Source: Moorena producens 3L
GTDB taxonomy: Bacteria > Cyanobacteriota > Cyanobacteriia > Cyanobacteriales > Coleofasciculaceae
Direction: 5' to 3'
NCBI RefSeq assembly: GCF_000211815.1
Contig: NZ_GL890970.1
Location: 163,867 to 227,866, forward strand
DNA: 64,000 bases
How positions within the stretch are numbered: position 1 is the first letter of the stretch; the number at the start of each line of letters is the position of its first letter. Shown here piece after piece: positions 1 to 7,950 of this stretch. The notes under the pieces are model-generated. The model worked only from the letters and a program-made list of their open reading frames with translations. It made no database searches and had not been told where the DNA came from. Both the position numbers and the translations under genes were made by a program.

Positions 1-318
1 CACGCTTTCTTTGCTGAATTAGCCCAACAGTTTGATAAGAGTTGGCGAGATGATGTTAGTAAGATAATGAGCCGAGAATCCTTTTGGGAGTCAGATGCTA
101 AGTATTCCTCCCTAGCAGATTGGCGCAATTTCTACCACCACCTTTTACAAAATTTATCAGTTGATCAGCTCAAGGATATGTCAGCACTTTTGCGAGATAA
201 GAATCCGCAAACTGCTTTACTTAGACCTGTGATTGAGGCAGTTTGGGAGCCAATTACTCAGGAAGATAATTGGGAGCCGTTTTATGAGTTGATCAGCAAA
301 CTACAAGCTAAACACTGA
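1..318 (+). CDS. C-terminal part of an unrecognised protein (5' truncated by window edge)
   Basis: The reading frame is open from the first base of the window to the stop at 316-318, so the start lies outside; the first internal ATG is at 67. The visible 105 residues are soluble and mixed acidic/basic, with many Trp and Phe, and end in a stretch with a repeated W-E-P motif (VWEPI, NWEPF). No signal peptide or membrane segment is visible. I do not recognise the family. The gene converges on the anti-sigma gene on the other strand, with about 80 bases between them. Confidence 0.6.
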   Translation, partial: HAFFAELAQQFDKSWRDDVSKIMSRESFWESDAKYSSLADWRNFYHHLLQNLSVDQLKDMSALLRDKNPQTALLRPVIEAVWEPITQEDNWEPFYELISKLQAKH

Positions 319-400
319 AATAGTAAAAACTGAAATAGCGATTAGTTCCAAGCCGAGGCAAGAACCATTTATCCCATTTATTTATCCCATTTAAGTTAAT

Positions 401-931
401 TTAATTCAAATTAGGATTATTGACATTTCCCTTAAGTTCTGGTATAATCCCAGCCGGTCTAGGAGATGACACTGGAGCTTTAGGTATCTCAAGCAGCGGT
501 CGATTCACAGCAATCCTGAGGGGTTCTGTTTGCTCCGCTATCTTTAGCTCTGGTGACGAGCCATTAGGCACAATCATCGAAACTGCACCGACAAACATGG
601 CAGCAAGGGTGGCACCACCCCAAACAAATTTTCGGCGATTCCGGCGGCGGTCAATTTTTGAGAAAACTTGCTGTGCCAGTTCTTGAGCTGGTTGCTCTGT
701 TGGTGGGACGGGCATGGTTCGGAATGCCTGACGTAGCATCACCAGTCGATTGTATAATCGTTTGGCATCTGGGTCAGTTGCCAATAGCTGCTGGACTTCA
801 GAGCGCTCTGCTGATGTTACTTCCCCATCAACGTAAGCACTGATTAATTGAAAGCTATCGCGTTTGAGGGAATCCATATCTTTGGCAGATTCCTGCCCAT
901 AATTGTTATCAGGGTTAAATTTAGAGGTCAT
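401..931 (-). CDS. Anti-sigma factor, membrane-anchored, partner of the SigG-type sigma factor
   Basis: A 176-residue protein. Its N-terminal cytosolic domain (about residues 25-70) has the anti-sigma signature SAYVDGEV followed by ER..V..LL..DP. A basic stretch (RRRNRR, about 96-101) precedes one membrane segment (about 103-122), and a Pro-rich C-terminus lies beyond it. Proteins with this layout hold ECF sigma factors at the membrane until a stress signal releases them. It lies about 200 bases downstream of the sigma gene on the same strand, an arrangement known for cyanobacterial sigG loci. The pairing is inferred from synteny and domain layout. The intergenic spacer carries a 28-bp direct repeat. 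Confidence 0.85.
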   Translation of the reverse strand: MTSKFNPDNNYGQESAKDMDSLKRDSFQLISAYVDGEVTSAERSEVQQLLATDPDAKRLYNRLVMLRQAFRTMPVPPTEQPAQELAQQVFSKIDRRRNRRKFVWGGATLAAMFVGAVSMIVPNGSSPELKIAEQTEPLRIAVNRPLLEIPKAPVSSPRPAGIIPELKGNVNNPNLN

Positions 932-1013
932 TTTCTCATCACCAACGAGTCATCGTAAACTCCCCACACTAGATCTCCGATATTTTTTATTTTAAGGGAA
1001 TAACCAATAAAGG

Positions 1014-1085
1014 AAATCCGGCGCTTTAGATAAAGATCTGATTAAGCTTGTCTTGTTAAATCCGGCGCTTTAGATAAAGATCTGA
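1014..1085. repeat. 28-bp direct repeat between sigma and anti-sigma genes
   Basis: Two identical 28-base copies occur at 1014-1041 and 1058-1085, 44 bases apart start to start. Each contains GGCGCTTTAGATAAAGATCT. The 207-base spacer holds nothing else recognisable. The repeat lies downstream of the sigma gene and upstream of the anti-sigma gene in the direction of transcription, so it could affect processing or expression of the second gene. Confidence 0.8.
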
Positions 1086-1138
1086 CTCACGCAAGCCTTG
1101 TAAAAATTTGATATATTATTAAGTAACTATACTGATGT

Positions 1139-1792
1139 TTAGGAATCTAGATAAGCTTGCAGGTGAGATTGCAATCTCGCTCTTGCTCTAGCGATTCTAG
1201 ACTTAACGGTTCCGAGAGAAGCGCCAGTAATTTCAGCAATTTCTTCATAAGCCATACCTTCGATTTCCCTAAGGATAATGGTAGTACGAAACACTTCTGG
1301 CAACTCTGATATTGCCTTGTGCAGTTGCTCATAAAACTCTCTGGTCGTCATATCTTCTTCTGGACCAGGCTCTGCTGAAGCAATTTCCCAATCCATATCG
1401 CCATCATCCATATGACGTGGTGCATCCAGAGACAGGGGGTGGGCTACCCGCTTGCGTTTGCGGAGCTCATCATAGAACAGATTGGTGGCAATACGGCTTA
1501 ACCAACCTTTGAACTTGACTGGTTCATTAAGTCGTTTAATATTACGGTAAACCCTAATCCAGACCTCTTGGGCTAAATCGGAGCGATCTTGCCAGTCTGG
1601 TGCTAAGTGATACAAAATCTTGTCCACGTGGGACTGATACCGACGTAGTAGCTCAGCAAAGGCTGTGCGGTCAGGACTCATACCTTCCTGACAGCGTAAA
1701 ACCAAATCATAGTTAGAGAGTTTCTCAGGTTGCACCGGCACTTGAGGAAGCTTTACCTCTGTTGACCAGGATAGAGAAATTGGTTGGCTCAT
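1139..1792 (-). CDS. sigG: ECF/group 3 RNA polymerase sigma factor, SigG type
   Basis: The protein has a sigma-2 region (DLAQEVWIRVYRNIKRL then FKGWLSRIATNLFYDELRKRKR) and a sigma-4 region (LPEVFRTTIILREIEGMAYEEIAEI, then GTVKSRIARARARL). Such factors direct polymerase to a small stress regulon. The close match to the cyanobacterial SigG pattern and the anti-sigma gene downstream support the name. The frame extends 23 codons upstream to 1861, but I prefer the ATG at 1790-1792 (MSQPISLSW), because the family usually begins near this motif and the upstream residues look non-conserved. That start choice comes from family recollection and was not tested. Confidence 0.88.
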   Translation of the reverse strand: MSQPISLSWSTEVKLPQVPVQPEKLSNYDLVLRCQEGMSPDRTAFAELLRRYQSHVDKILYHLAPDWQDRSDLAQEVWIRVYRNIKRLNEPVKFKGWLSRIATNLFYDELRKRKRVAHPLSLDAPRHMDDGDMDWEIASAEPGPEEDMTTREFYEQLHKAISELPEVFRTTIILREIEGMAYEEIAEITGASLGTVKSRIARARARLQSHLQAYLDS

Positions 1793-1977
1793 GATTGGAA
1801 TAGCTTTTAAAACTTTCTTCCTCTCATTGACTCCCAACTTCTGCGATTGGTTCCCGTTCATCGAGCACTAGTCTATCTTACATTTTCACGCTCGTAGTGG
1901 ACTGAGCCAGTAAACAGCTAATTAACTATTAAATTAACTAGTCATTACCTATTAATTAACTATTAATTAAATTAATT

Positions 1978-2703
1978 ATGGCCATAATCCACTCAATTAA
2001 CACCAGCTTAATGATCTTTTGCTTTGGGTCAGCAGGATTGTTAATCTCAGCTAAACTACCACAGCTTAAGCTGAAGCAACTTACACCTGAAATTAGCCAG
2101 GTCTTGCCAGCAACCTCTCGGTTGACCATAGCAGGACTCAGTACAGATAAGACGTTGACAAAAACCTCTTCAGTATACCCAGAACTGGAACCGTTGTCAT
2201 CCGAAAAGACAGCCTCAGATCTGGTAGAACCTCAGGTAACGCCAAAGAGACTGAAATCAAAAATTCCCAAGGTTTTACCAGCCACCTCTTATTTTACTGA
2301 CGCAATTGCTGCTATTACTTACCAGGTAGTTGTGGATTTGAGTGATACTACGGTTTACTTGTACTGGGGAGAACAATTGCTCCAGAGCCACCCAGTTGCT
2401 ATTGGTAAACCAGGTTGGGATACACCCACTGGCAGTTTCAAAATTATTCGCAAACAACCCAACCCTATTTGGAAAGAACCGATTACTGGTGAACTCATAC
2501 CTCCTGGACCTGATAATCCTTTAGGAGAAAGGTGGATTGGTTTTTGGTCTGACGGGCACCATCAAATCGGGCTTCATGGCACTGATGAAGAAGAGCTAAT
2601 CGGCAAAGCGGTTTCCCACGGCTGCTTACGGATGCTCAACCAGGATATTAAACAGTTGTATGAGCAGGTCAGTCTAGGAACACCAGTCATTGTCAGGAAT
2701 TAA
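1978..2703 (+). CDS. L,D-transpeptidase (YkuD family)
   Basis: 241 residues. An N-terminal hydrophobic segment (about 8-26) looks like a signal anchor. A Pro/Ser/Thr-rich linker follows, then a YkuD domain from about residue 105. The catalytic motif is visible as GLHGTDEEE... and SHGCLRM, with the nucleophilic Cys in SHGC. Such enzymes form 3-3 cross-links or attach proteins in peptidoglycan, on the periplasmic side. The gene is divergent from sigG, with a 185-base AT-rich promoter region between. A hairpin with a T-run starts at its stop codon. Confidence 0.9.
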   Translation: MAIIHSINTSLMIFCFGSAGLLISAKLPQLKLKQLTPEISQVLPATSRLTIAGLSTDKTLTKTSSVYPELEPLSSEKTASDLVEPQVTPKRLKSKIPKVLPATSYFTDAIAAITYQVVVDLSDTTVYLYWGEQLLQSHPVAIGKPGWDTPTGSFKIIRKQPNPIWKEPITGELIPPGPDNPLGERWIGFWSDGHHQIGLHGTDEEELIGKAVSHGCLRMLNQDIKQLYEQVSLGTPVIVRN

Positions 2704-2743
2704 ACATTTCAGTTGTAAAAATTATACTTTAAAATGTTTTTTT
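2702..2743 (+). terminator. Putative rho-independent terminator of the L,D-transpeptidase gene
   Basis: AAACATTT at 2702-2709 pairs perfectly with AAATGTTT at 2732-2739, and the T-run continues to 2743. The loop is 22 bases and the stem is AT-rich, so it is weak. The stem begins within the TAA stop codon. Confidence 0.45.
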
Positions 2744-2766
2744 AAACATCACATGTTAACAATGAC

Positions 2767-3336
2767 TCAACGTAATCCATGTAATCCATTTGAGCGCTGA
2801 GGCTTTGGCTCAAAGCCTGGTGCACAGCCCTCTAACATGTTACTAATCTGTCCCATCAGATCTTTGCTGGTTTGTTTGCGGATTGCTTGGCGATCAGCGC
2901 CAAAATGAGGTCGCTCTAGGTATTTGGCTATGGCATCCTTGACTTGATGGTTAATTAAATCCATTAGGTCTTGCTTTGCTCTTTTACGCTGGTATTGAGC
3001 ACCTTTCTCGGTAGTAGCATAGAGAGGGGGCAGTCTATTGAGGGCATAGGCAGCAATATCTCCTACCTCCAGAAAGCGATCGCTCTTGTCTTCTATCTTG
3101 GTAACTTGATCAATTGCTTCGCTTAATACCAACTCTTCCATGACATTGATAAACTGCTTGCGAGCAACTGTAACCACTTCACCAGATAGAAGCGCCCCCA
3201 TCAGTTTGTCTAATGCCATATATTCTTCAATGGAGAGTTCCGAAGCTGTGTCACAAAGGCGACCGACCTCACTCTCCATCAGGGGAGTTAAGTACCCATC
3301 TTTCAAGGCTTTTTCTATAATTTGCTCAATTCTCAT
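2767..3336 (-). CDS. ComFB family protein (late competence/second-messenger receptor type)
   Basis: 189 residues, no signal peptide. The central to C-terminal part has the ComFB pattern: EELVLSEAIDQV, then GDIAAYALNRLPPLYATTEKG followed by a Lys-rich helix. Cyanobacterial ComFB-domain proteins have been described as cyclic-nucleotide (c-di-GMP) receptors affecting cell size, motility or competence; the role of this member is inferred only. A Pro/Arg-rich tail ends the protein. It converges on the L,D-transpeptidase gene. The start ATG at 3334-3336 fits the beginning of the conserved N-terminal helix (MRIEQIIEKAL). Confidence 0.82.
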   Translation of the reverse strand: MRIEQIIEKALKDGYLTPLMESEVGRLCDTASELSIEEYMALDKLMGALLSGEVVTVARKQFINVMEELVLSEAIDQVTKIEDKSDRFLEVGDIAAYALNRLPPLYATTEKGAQYQRKRAKQDLMDLINHQVKDAIAKYLERPHFGADRQAIRKQTSKDLMGQISNMLEGCAPGFEPKPQRSNGLHGLR

Positions 3337-3744
3337 GAGTAGATTGAATAGCTATTGGTTTAATGGTTAAAATAATTAATAGTATAATCTAGGAATTTAG
3401 CTTCGTCTTGATCTGATTAAGCTGATCCCGATAGATGAATCTGGGGAATTTCGTGAAGGGAAGTGAGTGGTTAGTGGAATTTCCTAGTAAAATCAAAAAA
3501 AGAGTAGGAGTAAGTGAGGCATAGGGCTTTAGCCCATGACTAACTGCAAACACGAGGAATTTATTGAGTAATGGTAAATAACGACTAAGTCCTAAAGGAA
3601 GGACAAGTTAACAGCTAACTAATTGGGAAAGGGCAAGAGGAAAGAAAATTGTTCGCTCTTGCCGGTTACCTTTAACCTTTAACCTTTACCCTTGATGTTT
3701 AGATTTATCTATGATATCAAATGTGCTGGCTTAGTTATAGTATA

Positions 3745-4050
3745 GGTGATCCAGGTGACATACTCCCGACGCTGACAAGCGCGGTACAGCGCGGGCTTCT
3801 TACCAACACCATCCAACGATTCGGTTACACGGGTTACTTTATTAACGACACGGGATGCCCCTCCGCGCCGGAACAATACAACTCGTTCTATGTTTAGCTA
3901 GTAGGTGGCGGTTAGCTCTTAATTTGTTTTCCCTACTGTCCCTAGTATAGCCCATTGGCATTTCGACGTTCCGACCCTTGCCCCGCGCTTCCCATACGAC
4001 ACTTACCCAATGAAGGTAAAGTGCGGGGCTTCTCGCGGTTTAGCTAAGTG
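3745..4050 (-). mobile_element. Remnant/3' end of an IS200/IS605-type (TnpB-associated) element
   Basis: This part of the 730-base gap (3337-4066) has no long open frame. It holds two GC-rich imperfect hairpins, one around 3770-3797 (GCGC...GCGC arms) and one at 3997-4023 (CACTTACC paired with GGTAAAGTG), plus GCGGGGCTTCT-type sequence and a boundary resembling CATACTCCCGACGCTGAC. On the minus strand this resembles the region after tnpB genes in cyanobacterial IS605-like elements, where the right end and the guide-RNA scaffold lie. No TnpB-like protein is visible. The assignment rests on recollection of such ends and is tentative. The rest of the gap shows nothing recognisable. Confidence 0.35.
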
Positions 4051-4066
4051 ATGGGCTGGCGGAAAG

Positions 4067-5023
4067 TCAATTTACACCTTCCCATCTCCAGGGTACTGGG
4101 TCAACCGACTGACCGTGAACATAGAGACCCCAATGTAGATGAGGACCAGTGGAAGCACCTGTAGAACCAATGCTACCAATGACCTGGCCAGCTTGAACGA
4201 AATCCCCCTCTTTAACTTTAATTTGGCTCAAGTGCAGCATAATACTGAGTACCCCTTGACCATGGTTAATCCCTACGGTGTTACCATGAACCCGGAAACC
4301 TTGAGACTCTCGTCCTACTAGTGCTATTCGTCCTGCTGCTGGTGCTACTACTGGTGAACCGAAGCCACCGGCATAGTCAACACCACGATGGTAGTAGTTG
4401 TTAGCAAAGACACCGTTGTAGTAGCGACGAATACCGAAAACGCTGGAGACACGAGCATTGTTGGGTCTATAGAACTTACCATTCCAGAATTTTTCTGGTG
4501 TCACTAATTTTTTAAACTGGGCAACCCGATTTAATTCAAATTGGGTTGCTGGGGCAGAGGCTTTGCCAGACAGCCAGATGCGTTGGACAGGGAAAGAGCG
4601 ATTCTTAAGTGGTACAGCTATGTTGTTGACTTTACCATCACCAGCCACCCGCAAAACCAATTTTCCTGGTTTATCTAATGGTGTAGTGGGTACTAAAGCT
4701 CGATAACGATTTGTCCCTGTTGCAAAGGTAGGATAGGTCTTTTGACCCATAGAAACGCTCGGTGGTGAACCGACTGTTTCGGTTTGAATTACCACTGACA
4801 AAGTATCGCCTAACTGGGGATTGTCTGGTTGAACTTGTACCTGTAAAGCTTGCACTGGTTGGCACAGGGCTACAAAACCCGATGCCAGGGCTATTGCTGT
4901 CGTTTTAATCAGACCTTTTGCAAGGTGCTTTGCACTCAGAAGTGGGGTGGGACTAGAAGGAGAATAGTGCTCTAGCCCTGATAGTGAGCCATGAGAGGAT
5001 AGTGATTTCACTGACTTATACAA
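4067..5023 (-). CDS. M23 family metallopeptidase (LytM-type murein endopeptidase)
   Basis: 318 residues. A hydrophobic segment near 40-58 ends in an Ala-X-Ala-like site (PVQAL), suggesting export. A beta-rich N-terminal domain (about 60-150) precedes the peptidase domain (about 180-318). Zinc ligands are visible: H212xxxD216 in YHRGVDYAGG and H297 in GPHLHWG, with the accessory H264 in MLHLS. All catalytic positions are present, so it should be active on peptidoglycan cross-links. The gene is monocistronic; upstream is a 183-base region with a 10-bp inverted repeat. Confidence 0.92.
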   Translation of the reverse strand: MYKSVKSLSSHGSLSGLEHYSPSSPTPLLSAKHLAKGLIKTTAIALASGFVALCQPVQALQVQVQPDNPQLGDTLSVVIQTETVGSPPSVSMGQKTYPTFATGTNRYRALVPTTPLDKPGKLVLRVAGDGKVNNIAVPLKNRSFPVQRIWLSGKASAPATQFELNRVAQFKKLVTPEKFWNGKFYRPNNARVSSVFGIRRYYNGVFANNYYHRGVDYAGGFGSPVVAPAAGRIALVGRESQGFRVHGNTVGINHGQGVLSIMLHLSQIKVKEGDFVQAGQVIGSIGSTGASTGPHLHWGLYVHGQSVDPVPWRWEGVN

Positions 5024-5059
5024 ATTAGACTAAGATTTTTACTCTTTAGCTACTAGGGC

Positions 5060-5178
5060 ATAGACTATCATTTAGCCCAGTGTGTTTCCAATTCCATCTA
5101 GTTTGCAGATGAACGGGACCGGGAATCTTGAGCCAGGTGCCATCATAAAAGGACATCTAACTAAGGTCGATAGTCTAT
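5060..5178. repeat. Inverted repeat in the M23/CaCA divergent promoter region
   Basis: ATAGACTATC at 5060-5069 is exactly inverted as GATAGTCTAT at 5169-5178, about 100 bases apart. It lies between two divergent genes, so it may be a pair of regulator half-sites or the ends of a short element. Confidence 0.4.
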
Positions 5179-5206
5179 CACACTAACGGTTAGGCTAATT
5201 CGGTCG

Positions 5207-6280
5207 ATGGATGCTCTATATCAATCAATACCAAACTATGAAATAGTTTTTTTAAGGGTAACTCACGATTGCCAAACTAAGTCGAGGTTTAAATTAATGG
5301 ACAGTTGGATCATCAAGCTCCATGATTTCATTGGTGAAATCCCATTCCTGGTGATTTCTTTAATTACAGCCGTAACATTTTGCTTTTGGTTAATTCCCTA
5401 CACCACTGACTTGATGGTGAGCTGTGCAGCGGGTCTTGCTGGTGACTATTTAGGGCGCGAGCAACGCACCTTGGTGATTAACTCAAGTACCAATAATCCT
5501 GAGTTACTTTTAATGCTTGTCTCACTGGGATTAGGTAGGCTAGGAGGGATAGCTACCCCACTAGGCTCCAATTTTGCCAACATTTATCTTATGTTTATTG
5601 TTGCTCCATTATTTGTTTTAGTTAAGTGGTTTTTTAAGAGGGATTTCAATAATATCTTAAGTCTACTTACTCTAATGAATAGTGAAAAAAAGTTGGTTGT
5701 TTGGCATTCAATCATGTCTTTAACTATGTTTGGATTTGCCAGTGTAGCCTATTGGTGCCTAACGGGAGGGTTTCAGTTTAATTATTTATCAGAAGACATC
5801 CCATTGAGAACATGGCACTGGTTATTAATCGGAGTGTTTATCTGTATAATTGGGATCGGTATATTTGTGTATTTTGAAAATAACTTGAAAACTAAGCGCC
5901 CAGGATTATTTGAAGATATAACTGAGGAAGATTTTGAGTCAAGTTGGTGGAAGTTTATTTTAGGTACTATATCACTGACGGTATTATGTTATATTTTAAA
6001 TGCCTTATTTTTGGCGTATACGGAACTCTATAGTTCAGTATTAAGTCAGTGGTTGGGCTCAGCAGTTTTTGTGGGATTACATTATTTTATTGGTAGTCTG
6101 ATCTCTTCTTTACCAGAAGCTAATGTAGCAATAAAAAACTATGAACGTCTAACTTCACCGGATCTCAATACAGCCCTAGCATCAGCAAGTCAATCAAATA
6201 TGACTAATCTTGCCCTGGGATGCTTGGGCTGTATTATTGCAACTATATTGTTACTGACTGGACTAAGCTATAAGTTGTAA
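5207..6280 (+). CDS. CaCA-superfamily (sodium/calcium exchanger-like) membrane protein
   Basis: 357 residues with about ten hydrophobic segments. Two alpha-repeat-like segments are visible. The first is SSTNNPELLLMLVSLGLGRLGG followed by TPLGSNFANIYLM (about 90-130). The second is GSLISSLPEANVAIKN followed by ASASQSNMTNLALG (about 300-340). In the CaCA family these motifs (xxPE and GSN) line the ion path. The first repeat keeps PE and GSN; the second keeps PE but has SQSN, so the substrate may differ from calcium. The N-terminal 30 residues before M31 (ATG at 5297) look poorly conserved, and that start is possible. Confidence 0.7.
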   Translation: MDALYQSIPNYEIVFLRVTHDCQTKSRFKLMDSWIIKLHDFIGEIPFLVISLITAVTFCFWLIPYTTDLMVSCAAGLAGDYLGREQRTLVINSSTNNPELLLMLVSLGLGRLGGIATPLGSNFANIYLMFIVAPLFVLVKWFFKRDFNNILSLLTLMNSEKKLVVWHSIMSLTMFGFASVAYWCLTGGFQFNYLSEDIPLRTWHWLLIGVFICIIGIGIFVYFENNLKTKRPGLFEDITEEDFESSWWKFILGTISLTVLCYILNALFLAYTELYSSVLSQWLGSAVFVGLHYFIGSLISSLPEANVAIKNYERLTSPDLNTALASASQSNMTNLALGCLGCIIATILLLTGLSYKL

Positions 6281-6652
6281 ATCAAAAATAAAGTACGAAG
6301 TATGAATGTAGAATGCAGAATTTAGAATGTAGAATTAAGAAGGCAGAATTAAGAAGGTAGAATGGTGAAGGCAGAAGGCAGAAGGCAGAAGGCAGAAGGC
6401 AGAAGGCAGAAGGTAGAAGGCAGAAGGCAGAAGGCAGAAGGCAGAAGGTAGAAGCCAGAAGTCTAAATTCTAAATTCTAAATTCTAAATTCTAAATTCTA
6501 AATTCTAAATTCTAAATTCTAAAAGGTTGAAGGGTAATGCTTGGTTGTGGATCAAGTTTTTAGTTAACCTTGATCCACCAATAAACCCATTTCAGCCTAC
6601 CCTAAACCGAAGGCTATCCGGCGAACAGTCTTGAGCCTTGAGCCTTGAGCCT
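6281..6652. repeat. Two adjacent 7-bp tandem arrays in an intergenic region
   Basis: This 372-base gap holds an array of AAGGCAG units (about 6366-6458, roughly 13 units with some changed to AAGGTAG) followed directly by an array of ATTCTAA units (about 6463-6522, about 8 units). The end near 6626-6655 repeats GAGCCTT/CAGCCTT units. No open frame or promoter was recognised. Confidence 0.9.
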
Positions 6653-6874
6653 TCAGCCTTCAGCTGCCTCTGGCTTTAGATAAGCGATCGCATGATGAGG
6701 GATCATGATGGTCTGCTGATCTTGAGTGATCAGACACAGGCAGTTTTGATCTTGCCAGCACAACTTCCCCCTGAAGGAATCCCCAGTGAGAAGTTTTAGC
6801 TCTAGGAGTTGTTGGTCTTTGATATAGCCTTGAATTTGACTAATACTGGGCAAGCCGGTATCGAATTGGGCCAT
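6653..6874 (-). CDS. hfq: Hfq, cyanobacterial type
   Basis: From the ATG at 6872-6874 the protein is 73 residues: MAQFDTGLPSISQIQGYI, then ELKLLTGDSFRGKLCWQDQNCL, then a second Sm-like strand (TIMIPHHAIAYLKP). This is the short Sm1/Sm2 fold of cyanobacterial Hfq, known to form hexamers and to act in motility and natural competence through a pilus motor partner rather than mainly through RNA binding. The longer frame to 6913 adds 13 residues that do not fit the family. It is divergent from dapF, a neighbourhood seen in other cyanobacteria. The C-terminus (PEAAEG) ends at the edge of a repeat tract. Confidence 0.88.
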   Translation of the reverse strand: MAQFDTGLPSISQIQGYIKDQQLLELKLLTGDSFRGKLCWQDQNCLCLITQDQQTIMIPHHAIAYLKPEAAEG

Positions 6875-7082
6875 AATCACAAAAAATCGTGGGATGTTTG
6901 GGAACCCTACCAATCATAACCAATCATACTTGGCCAGGAGGGTTTTTGGGATTTTGGGCAGCATAATCAGAAAAAGTATTTTAATCAGTCGGTAGCTAAA
7001 TCGACGAAAATTCGCGAAACTTAAACAAAAGGCTGCAAAAGAATTACCATTGCGCCAGAGCAGATGAATCAGGAGGTTGACT

Positions 7083-7928
7083 ATGGAGTTTACAAAGTAC
7101 CATGGACTGGGGAATGACTTTATTCTGATTGATAATCGGGATGACCCAAAACCCAGAATAACCTCAGAGCAAGCGCTACAGCTATGCGATCGCAATTTTG
7201 GAATCGGTGCAGATGGTGTGATTTTTGCCCTGCCTGGACAAGAGGGTACTGACTATACGATGCGGATTTTCAACTCTGATGGTTCTGAACCAGAGATGTG
7301 TGGTAATGGGATTCGCTGTTTAGCAAAGTTTCTGGCTGATTTAGAGGGGGCTAATCACAAAACACACTATCGGATCCATACCCTGGCTGGGGTGATCATT
7401 CCTGAACTCAAGGACGATGGTAAAGTCAGGGTGGATATGGGCATGCCCCAGCTTAGTGCAGCTCAAATTCCGACTGTTTTGGCAGAGGCTGACCAAAAGG
7501 TAATCAATACCCCGATCGAAATAGCTGACAAATTATGGGAGGTTACCTGTGTCAGTATGGGTAATCCTCACTGTATCACCTTTGTGGAGGATGCGGATGC
7601 CATACCTCTGGAAACTATTGGTCCGCTGTTTGAGCATCACTCAGTTTTCCCCCAACGAACCAATACAGAATTTATCCAAGTGGTGCGCCCTGATTATCTC
7701 AAGATGCGGGTTTGGGAGCGGGGTGCTGGGGCAACTCTCGCCTGTGGCACGGGGGCTTGTGCTTCTGTGGTAGCTGGTGTGTTAACTCAGAAAAGCGATC
7801 GCATTTGTACCGTGGAGCTTCCTGGTGGTTGTCTCGACATTGAATGGTCCGAAACCGACCAGCGAGTTTACATGACTGGGCCAGCTGAGCAAGTTTTCAG
7901 CGGTAAACTATCGCCAATCTGGGGATAA
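7083..7928 (+). CDS. dapF: Diaminopimelate epimerase
   Basis: The enzyme interconverts LL- and meso-diaminopimelate for lysine and peptidoglycan synthesis. The two active-site cysteines are visible in EMCGNGIRC and ACGTGACAS, and the N-terminus has the family motif KYHGLGNDF. The ATG at 7083 sits six bases after a perfect AGGAGG (7071-7076), which decides the start; an in-frame TTG at 7077 lies directly after the Shine-Dalgarno and is unlikely. Length (281 residues) is usual. It converges on murF, with 22 bases between the two stop codons. Confidence 0.96.
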   Translation: MEFTKYHGLGNDFILIDNRDDPKPRITSEQALQLCDRNFGIGADGVIFALPGQEGTDYTMRIFNSDGSEPEMCGNGIRCLAKFLADLEGANHKTHYRIHTLAGVIIPELKDDGKVRVDMGMPQLSAAQIPTVLAEADQKVINTPIEIADKLWEVTCVSMGNPHCITFVEDADAIPLETIGPLFEHHSVFPQRTNTEFIQVVRPDYLKMRVWERGAGATLACGTGACASVVAGVLTQKSDRICTVELPGGCLDIEWSETDQRVYMTGPAEQVFSGKLSPIWG

Positions 7929-7950
7929 GTCCAGATTTGTTGGCTCTGTA

